Assembly: GCF_000002985.6 (NCBI RefSeq)
Contig: NC_003284.9
Coordinates: 13,020,001 to 13,084,000 of the forward strand
Source of the DNA: Caenorhabditis elegans
Taxonomy: Eukaryota; Nematoda; Chromadorea; Rhabditida; Rhabditidae
Direction of reading: 5' to 3'
DNA length: 64,000 bases
Shown here: positions 58,172-64,000 of the stretch, one piece after another
How positions within the stretch are numbered: position 1 is the stretch's first letter
How the letters are laid out: each line of letters begins with the position of its first letter
Notes under the pieces: generated by a model
Seen by the model: only the letters and a program-made list of their open reading frames with translations
Database searches by the model: none
What the model was told of the DNA's origin: nothing
Translations under genes and position numbers: made by a program

Positions 58172-61100
58172 ATGACTCTTCCATGTGATTTTTTTTTGAA
58201 GAAAATGCAAAATGTATCATGGGGAGCACTTGCTGTATCCGGATGCATGATAGTTTACTTTGTCTTTCTCGGAATCGCTAGCTATTCTCCTTCGATGATT
58301 CCTGAGAACTCGTACGGCTTTTATCAAGCTATCGTTGGAAATTTGTCGGAAAAATATCAATACGTTGAAAACAAATTGACAATTGGCGAAGATCCATGGG
58401 ATAAATGTGTGCTCCCAAAATACGATGTCTGGGATGAGGAGGTGATGCCGGTAAGCCCTAGTTTCTTATACAGGTTCAAAATCAATTCATTTTACTCTCA
58501 GTATGTCAATCCAAACAAAAATCCACTGAAAAATTGCGATACCTCGTTTGTGCCTTTCACAGCTCTACAAAATTCCTCATGGAAGATCGTGAATACGAAC
58601 AAGAATCTCGAGTGTAGAGCCAGGTATCAGAAATGCATACTCATATAGTTTTTTTTTGTCGGAAAACTTATAATTCCAGATGCCACACTCGAAAGTCCGA
58701 CAGAAGGAATCATATTGGAGAATGGATGCGCACCCCAGGACCGGTTGACTGCGAGTTTTTAGAAGCAGCTTGCTCTGAAAATAACCAAGATGTCTATGGA
58801 TATTTACACTCGCAAGTTATCCCAAAGTAAGTCCGTGTTTTGTATCGCTGGTCATGTTTTGAACGTTTAACAGATTTAAATGACGTGCAAAAGGATTAAT
58901 TGTTACTTTTTGTAGACCACCGATCGAAAAACCAACAATCGACATAAGTAGTCTGATGCAGTTCGATGTATTCGTTATACTTTTGGATTCGCTATCATAC
59001 TCTCAGGGAAGAAGGTAATGAAATTAAGGAAACATATGAAGCTTGACTTAATTGTTGGGTTAATAAGGTTTTTTTTATGTAATGCCGCGAAATGCCGCGA
59101 AATGCATTGTAGTACATTTTATGACGTCGAAACTTATACTACAATACAGTTTGTGACGCCAGAAAATGTAATGCATTTTGCAACATTACTTGATGAACCC
59201 CATAAGGCTTCATGGTTTGAGTTACCATAAATGCGAAAAAATATATTAAAAATGTGATGCCGCAAAAAAATTAGATGGATATTTTATTCATCTGAAAACG
59301 GTTTACTTGCAATAACAATCACAGAAGACAATACAAAAAGCACATCGAATCATTTCCAACACAAAGAGTCCTCCTCATTTAATCTTCCTCAATTATAGAG
59401 CACTTCCACGTACCCTATCCTATTTCACTAATCACATGGACGGTGTCATATTTCCATATGTGAACAAAGTTGGTGAAAATAGTAGGCCTAATGGGATTCC
59501 GATATGGTTTGGTTAGTATTTTCTTTTACTACAAAGAACACAAATTCTGAATTCAGGAAAATCTCTGGAAAAGATTGACAAGACTTTGCTCGATGAGAAA
59601 GTCATACCACCCGACTGGCCGCATAAATATTTCTGCAAAACATACAAAGACAATGAGACATCGTTGTTCAGTGAATTCCATGACTATGGTTATAGAGTTA
59701 GTGAATTCATATTAAATATTTAAAATTTTATTTCTATTATATTATCAGACGCTTCTCGCTGAAGATTGGGCAGATGGAACAATGAATTGGCCAAACTGTG
59801 TTGGCTTTGAAAACCCGCCAATCGATCATTTTATGAGGTTTTTATTTATGAATAAAAAAAAGATCACATTCTGTTTGCAGACCATTTCAAAACGCATATG
59901 AACGTAAAAACCATGGTACTTCGTTGACGCAAAAACATTTGAATGGAAAGTTATGCAGAGAGACGCATCACACGCTTCTGGATTATATGGGACAGTTCAC
60001 TAAAGCATATCCAGGTTTTTGCTAAGCCGTTGAATTCGGAAAATTTAACAAAATTCAGATCAACGAAAGTTTGGATGGGTATGGGCAATAGACTTAGGTC
60101 ACAATACAGAAAATGGATTTGCACATGCTGATAAGGATTTTCATAACTATTTGATAAAGCATAGAAAAGCGGTAAGACCATATTATGAAATAATTTTGTT
60201 TAATGGAAATATAATTTTTTTAGCTTGATGAATCCTTTGTCTTTATTCTTGGAGATCATGGTCTTCGGTTCGGAGACGTACGAAAAACATTTGTTGGTTC
60301 ACTTGATGTCAACAATCCGTTCACGGCGCTTTCCATTCCAAAAGTACTTCGCAAAACTACAAAGATATTGGAAATAATGACAGAAAATGCAAAGCAGATT
60401 CAGAGCCACTATGACACGAGAGCAACTATTTTGGATATAATGAAGGCAAGCATTGTTTTTTCTTCCGTTGTTTCTCTAAATGATATCAAACTTTGACAAT
60501 TGTAGTTCCGTGCCGATCAAAATGTTAAATGTAATCTTTTAGTTTACCAGCGGAATGTCATCGTTGTCATTTCATTTTGCTGACCTTTACGTTTAAACTA
60601 TAGTTACACCCATCTGCTAACAAATTCGGGAAGCTCAAGAAGTTGGAGATGCAGTAAAAAACGGGGGAAATTTAAAAAAGCACTGTATATAATGCTAACT
60701 AAAATGATGGTAAGAATGGTTTCTTAGGAAAATTTTTCAAAAAATGCTTACAATTTTTTTTCCATTGACAGCGAAAACGTTAAGCATAGTAATGTTTGGC
60801 ACATGAACGACGCTTTCTATTTTTCATAAAGTTTAAACTTTTTAAAAATATGACAACTTAAGACGTCGTATTTAATTTTTATTATTTTTGGTCTATAATG
60901 AGTACAATTGAATCTTTAAAGCACCTTCAAAAAATTAATTACTGGCTTGCATTTTTGAATTTCATAAATTTTATTATGTTTCAACCTCAACACGCATATA
61001 TATTCCAACTATGAAATACATCTTTCAGTACCAATCCGCCAATAGTTTCTCTGAGACTATGCCACGTGAGATTCCAGGAGAGAAAGGATCATCATACATT

Positions 61101-62045
61101 CGAAAACAACCATCAACTCCAAGAAATTGTCGGAATATGCCGGTGCCCCTACAATACTGCATATGTCAATTCAAAAAAAGTAAACTTCCGAGGTATTGTC
61201 TTTTCAACTCATTTCAGACTTTTAATCCTGTATTCGTGCATTGTCTATATTAAGCTTTGTTATCAGAAACACCACGACAGCTGAATCGATAGGAAAAGCG
61301 TTGGCCACTGCTGTCAACACTCAAATAGCAGAAGCGAATTTTACAAAAATGTGCATCAAAATGGAATGGGAAAAGGTAGAGAAATCAAAATCGATATTTA
61401 ACCAACTGTTTGTTTTTTCAGACAACATCTTTATTAGCATACGATGATAAATTCAAAGGAGCAACACTGTATTCCGTTACAGCTGTAATGAAGGAACCGA
61501 GTAATGCAGAGTTCAAGGTTTGTTGTTTCTGTTCATCGAAATCATTGAAATTCATCGAAATATTTTGAAAACATAATATTATGAAGTTAGAAAAAGTGTA
61601 CGGCTTTATAACTTACAATGAAAATGATTGAGCCTAACTCTGTACTTTTAAACAAAACATAGACTTGACTACTAGCTGAAAATTTACTGTGTTTATCATT
61701 GAATTTTTAGCCATTATATGTAAACATAGTCTAGTAAAATAAGCAAAGTTTAAAAAGAAAACAACGGCTACCCCCGTAACTTTTCTCAAAAATGTGTTGA
61801 AATTTTAAATTTCGCCAAAGCACTTACCCAAGAACCAGCTGAAAACGATTATAACTTGTTCTAATGACAACTTCCAGGGAAATGTGAAAATTATGAATGG
61901 AGAGATCAAAGTACTGGGAATGGTCGAGCGTAGCAACAAGTACGGAAAAACGGCGGACTGTATGAAATCCGAACATCATCGTCCCTACTGCTACTGTGCA
62001 GATCAGAACTCTGACGGCAAGAAGAAAACAAAGACGAGTGGGTAG
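58172..62045 (+). CDS. DUF229 sulfatase/phosphatase-like family protein
   Basis: Fourteen exons join in phase to 664 residues: 58172-58450, 58502-58623, 58680-58826, 58916-59014, 59399-59511, 59557-59696, 59749-59837, 59881-60014, 60059-60171, 60224-60445, 61029-61192, 61267-61375, 61422-61517 and 61878-62045. A signal anchor near the N-terminus (ALAVSGCMIVYFVFLGIA) suggests a type II membrane or luminal protein. Family landmarks in order: CVLPKYDVWDEEVMPYVNP, DVFVILLDSLSYSQGRR (start of the alkaline-phosphatase-like fold), WVWAIDLGHNTENGFAHAD, the metal-site-like FILGDHGLRFGDVRKTFVG, and a C-terminal Cys-rich segment (RNCRNMPVPLQYCICQF). The sulfatase Cys-x-Pro-x-Arg motif is not seen, so activity is unproven. 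Intron 60446-61028 starts with GC rather than GT. Intron 59015-59398 carries a dispersed repeat. AATAAA lies at 62061-62066. By memory the C. elegans neighbour of ceh-28 is of this family. Confidence 0.88.
59085..59230. repeat. Dispersed repeat, copy B
   Basis: Begins with two copies of ATGCCGCGAA, then ACATTTTATGACGTCGAAAC and GCATTTTGCAACATTACTTG followed by AACCCCATAAGG. Related to 39335-39440. It lies inside the fourth intron of the DUF229 gene. Confidence 0.55.
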
Positions 62046-62060
62046 CGTCAAGTCCAGCGC

Positions 62061-62066
62061 AATAAA
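62061..62066 (+). terminator. Polyadenylation signal AATAAA of the DUF229 gene
   Basis: Canonical AATAAA 16 bases past the TAG stop, with T-rich sequence after it. This gives a very short 3' UTR, common in this genus. Confidence 0.6.
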
Positions 62067-62625
62067 ATCATCGGGTTAATTTATTTTTTTGGAATTTTGT
62101 GTTTAGATATATTTTGATTCCTTTTTGACGGGTTGGATAATAAAAGTATTAAAAAAAACATAAAATTGTAATTTTCAATCTATCTAGTTACACATCAAAT
62201 TGACAAAAACACCGTTTCAGTTACAGTGACAGTTACAGTTTGATCTGTAGTTTTACACCAAATCACATTTGTATGTATGAAATTCTAGTTTAAAGTTCAA
62301 ATTAACTGGCAAAACCTGCAATGTGATGGCATCGAAAACAGGTTGCTCATCTGTCTGACCCTGTAAAATTAGTTGTTTTTTTCTTTCAATGATAAAATAT
62401 GTTATCATCAGAAAAAACAAAGAGAGGAAATTAATGTAGTGTTACTGAGAATTGAAGCACTGCGGAAATAGAAAAGATACATGGAAAAAGTTACATTCAC
62501 ATATAAAGTTGTTTGTATCTCCAAGTTTATTTCTTTTTGTATCATCAAACCGTTGGACACACTTCTTGTTTTTAGAAAATCTGAAGACATCTACCTCTTT
62601 TCTTAAAAAAAACTAAATTCAAGAA

Positions 62626-64000
62626 ATGAGCACCGACTACTTAGAGTGGATTTCAATTTCTTACATCATTGTACTTGTTGGATTTGCAGCAACGTTAATT
62701 TTCGGATTGCTTTTGATCATCTTAAATATTTTCTGTGTACGTGGAGTATTCATAACTTATAGAATTCTTATGATAACCTTCACATGCTCAGGAATTCTTT
62801 TTTCAACGTTTGAAGTTGTCTTTAATCCAGTAAGTGGCGCCAAAATAAATTTGGATTTCAGTTCACATCAATAGCTTCGTTAACTTTCATAATAACACGA
62901 AACAAAATAAAAGTTTCAGAACATGTTTTCTTACAACTCTGGAACAATATATTTTACACTAAGCAAGCCATTTGGGTTCGGTAAGGATGTCTTAACAGTG
63001 TCCCTTGGTAACTTGCAACTACGAATTTAAAATCACAATTTGAATACAATTTTAGTTGTTTACACAGGATTATACTCTGCCACCACTTGCTTAATTGCGA
63101 TTCAATTCATTTATCGATACTGGGCGGTTTTTGAGTAAGTTTGACGATTAAAAAAAATTCCCGAATCTGGCTGAGCCCCCTTTGTAATCGTACCCTTTAA
63201 TCGTAATCTTCACCATCTTCACCATCTTTTCCTTCACCATATCATTTAACCATAATCGTAACCTTTGCAAAATTTGTAATTACATTGCCAAAAATCTTCA
63301 AAATTTCCAAATTTCCAAAGAATCACTTTTGATGAAGATTCCAAATTTGAGCATCTTTAACAACTCCCAAAATTGAATGCCATAAATGAGCGCAATGTAT
63401 CAGGGATCTTCAGATCTTTTCAATGAACATGGCTCAATATGAAGGTGTTAGCAACAAAGATTAGCTTTACTCAACTTTTACAGCGAGACTAAACTCCGAC
63501 TTTTCCATGGATGGCATATCTCCATCTGGATTATTTACGTGTTATATTTTGGAATGCAATGGGCAATTGGAGCGTACAATTTTGTGAAGACTGATCAAGT
63601 TGCAAAAGATTTTTTCCGAGAAGAAATTATGCTCCGCTTTAACGCCAGTATTGATGATTTACCAGCACTTTCTCTGGTAGCTTTCGATCCGAGCAACGGC
63701 AGTATAAGATGGTGGAACGTGATGACTATCGTTAACATGTCTTTTATTATGAGTATCCAATACGGAATAATCATTTATTGTGGATGGTCCATGTATTCTA
63801 AAATGGAGGAAAAAATCAAAAACTATTCAATAGTACTTCAAAAACATCACAATCAGCTTTTCAAAACTTTAGTGCTTCAGGTAATTTCGGTTATAGTATT
63901 ATATTTTTTTGTGAGTTTCAGATAATAGCTCCCACTGTTTTTCTCCTCACACCCCTCTCATTCATCATCTATCTTCCATTTTTTAATATTAAGTGTAGCC
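62626..64000 (+). CDS. Seven-transmembrane chemoreceptor of the Str superfamily (str/srj type), partial
   Basis: Exons 62626-62829, 62920-62980, 63056-63134, 63484-63880 and 63922 to the window edge, in phase. These are nematode chemosensory GPCRs, usually in amphid neuron cilia. TM1 is ISYIIVLVGFAATLIFGLLL and TM2 lies in YRILMITFTCSGILFSTFEV. TM3 is VYTGLYSATTCLIAIQF followed by IYRYWAVF, the family's equivalent of the DRY region. TM4 is ISIWIIYVLYFGMQWAIGAY, then a long second outer loop, TM5 (TIVNMSFIMSIQYGIIIYCG), and TM6 after HHNQLFKTLVLQIIAP with TPLSFIIYLPFF. The rest is outside the window. The start is the first ATG, about 580 bases past the DUF229 stop. The final intron is only 41 bases (63881-63921), near the lower limit. 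Exact subfamily not settled. Confidence 0.85.

Noticed and set aside
1..64000. CRISPR arrays, bacterial operons or phage features
   Set aside because: The sequence is eukaryotic with spliceosomal introns; no spaced direct-repeat array is present.

Overview
The window looks like nematode nuclear DNA from the genus Caenorhabditis, very probably C. elegans and probably its X chromosome. It is AT-rich. Its genes are cut into small exons by introns of about 45-60 bases that end in TTTTCAG, and it carries a worm-type chemoreceptor gene, a worm-expanded DUF229 gene, and an NK-2 homeobox gene whose five exons give exactly 201 residues, as I recall for ceh-28. No exon was confirmed by RNA. Every gene model was built by eye from splice sites and reading-frame continuity.

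Layout. (1) 1-12,696, minus strand: an NPY/neuropeptide-type GPCR, cut by the left edge. Its first coding exon lies about 10.6 kb upstream of the second, so most of the first 12.6 kb is one intron. (2) 12.7-22 kb: mostly gene-free, with a tRNA-Leu(CAG) and copies of a short inverted-repeat element. (3) 22.18-26.05 kb, plus strand: more than 20 tiny exon-like blocks with good splice signals but no usable reading frame and with visibly duplicated exons. This is a candidate spliced long non-coding RNA. (4) 26.4-26.7 kb: a head-to-head pair of near-identical tRNA-Ser genes with different anticodons (CGA and AGA). (5) 28.5-35.1 kb, plus strand: a Pro/His-rich orphan protein with a decayed LINE in an intron, then a 735-residue protein whose middle resembles the winged helix, coiled coil and marked box of E2F factors. 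(6) 35.9-38.2 kb: a secreted four-domain ShKT protein. (7) 44.3-46.5 kb: a cysteine-rich single-pass membrane protein. (8) 47.5-50.4 kb, minus strand: a complexin, probably cpx-2. (9) 54.7-56.0 kb: an NK-2 homeobox gene, ceh-28. (10) 58.2-62.0 kb: a DUF229 sulfatase-like protein with one apparent GC-AG intron. (11) 62.6 kb to the right edge: a Str-superfamily seven-helix chemoreceptor, truncated.

The genes do not form one pathway. Several fit neuronal roles (neuropeptide receptor, complexin, neuronal homeobox gene, chemoreceptor). The most novel items are the multi-exon RNA candidate, the E2F-like protein that lacks the usual DNA-contact motif, and the neuropeptide receptor with a distant first exon. 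Smaller minus-strand exon candidates at 50.9-51.7, 53.3 and 56.4-57.6 kb are unresolved.
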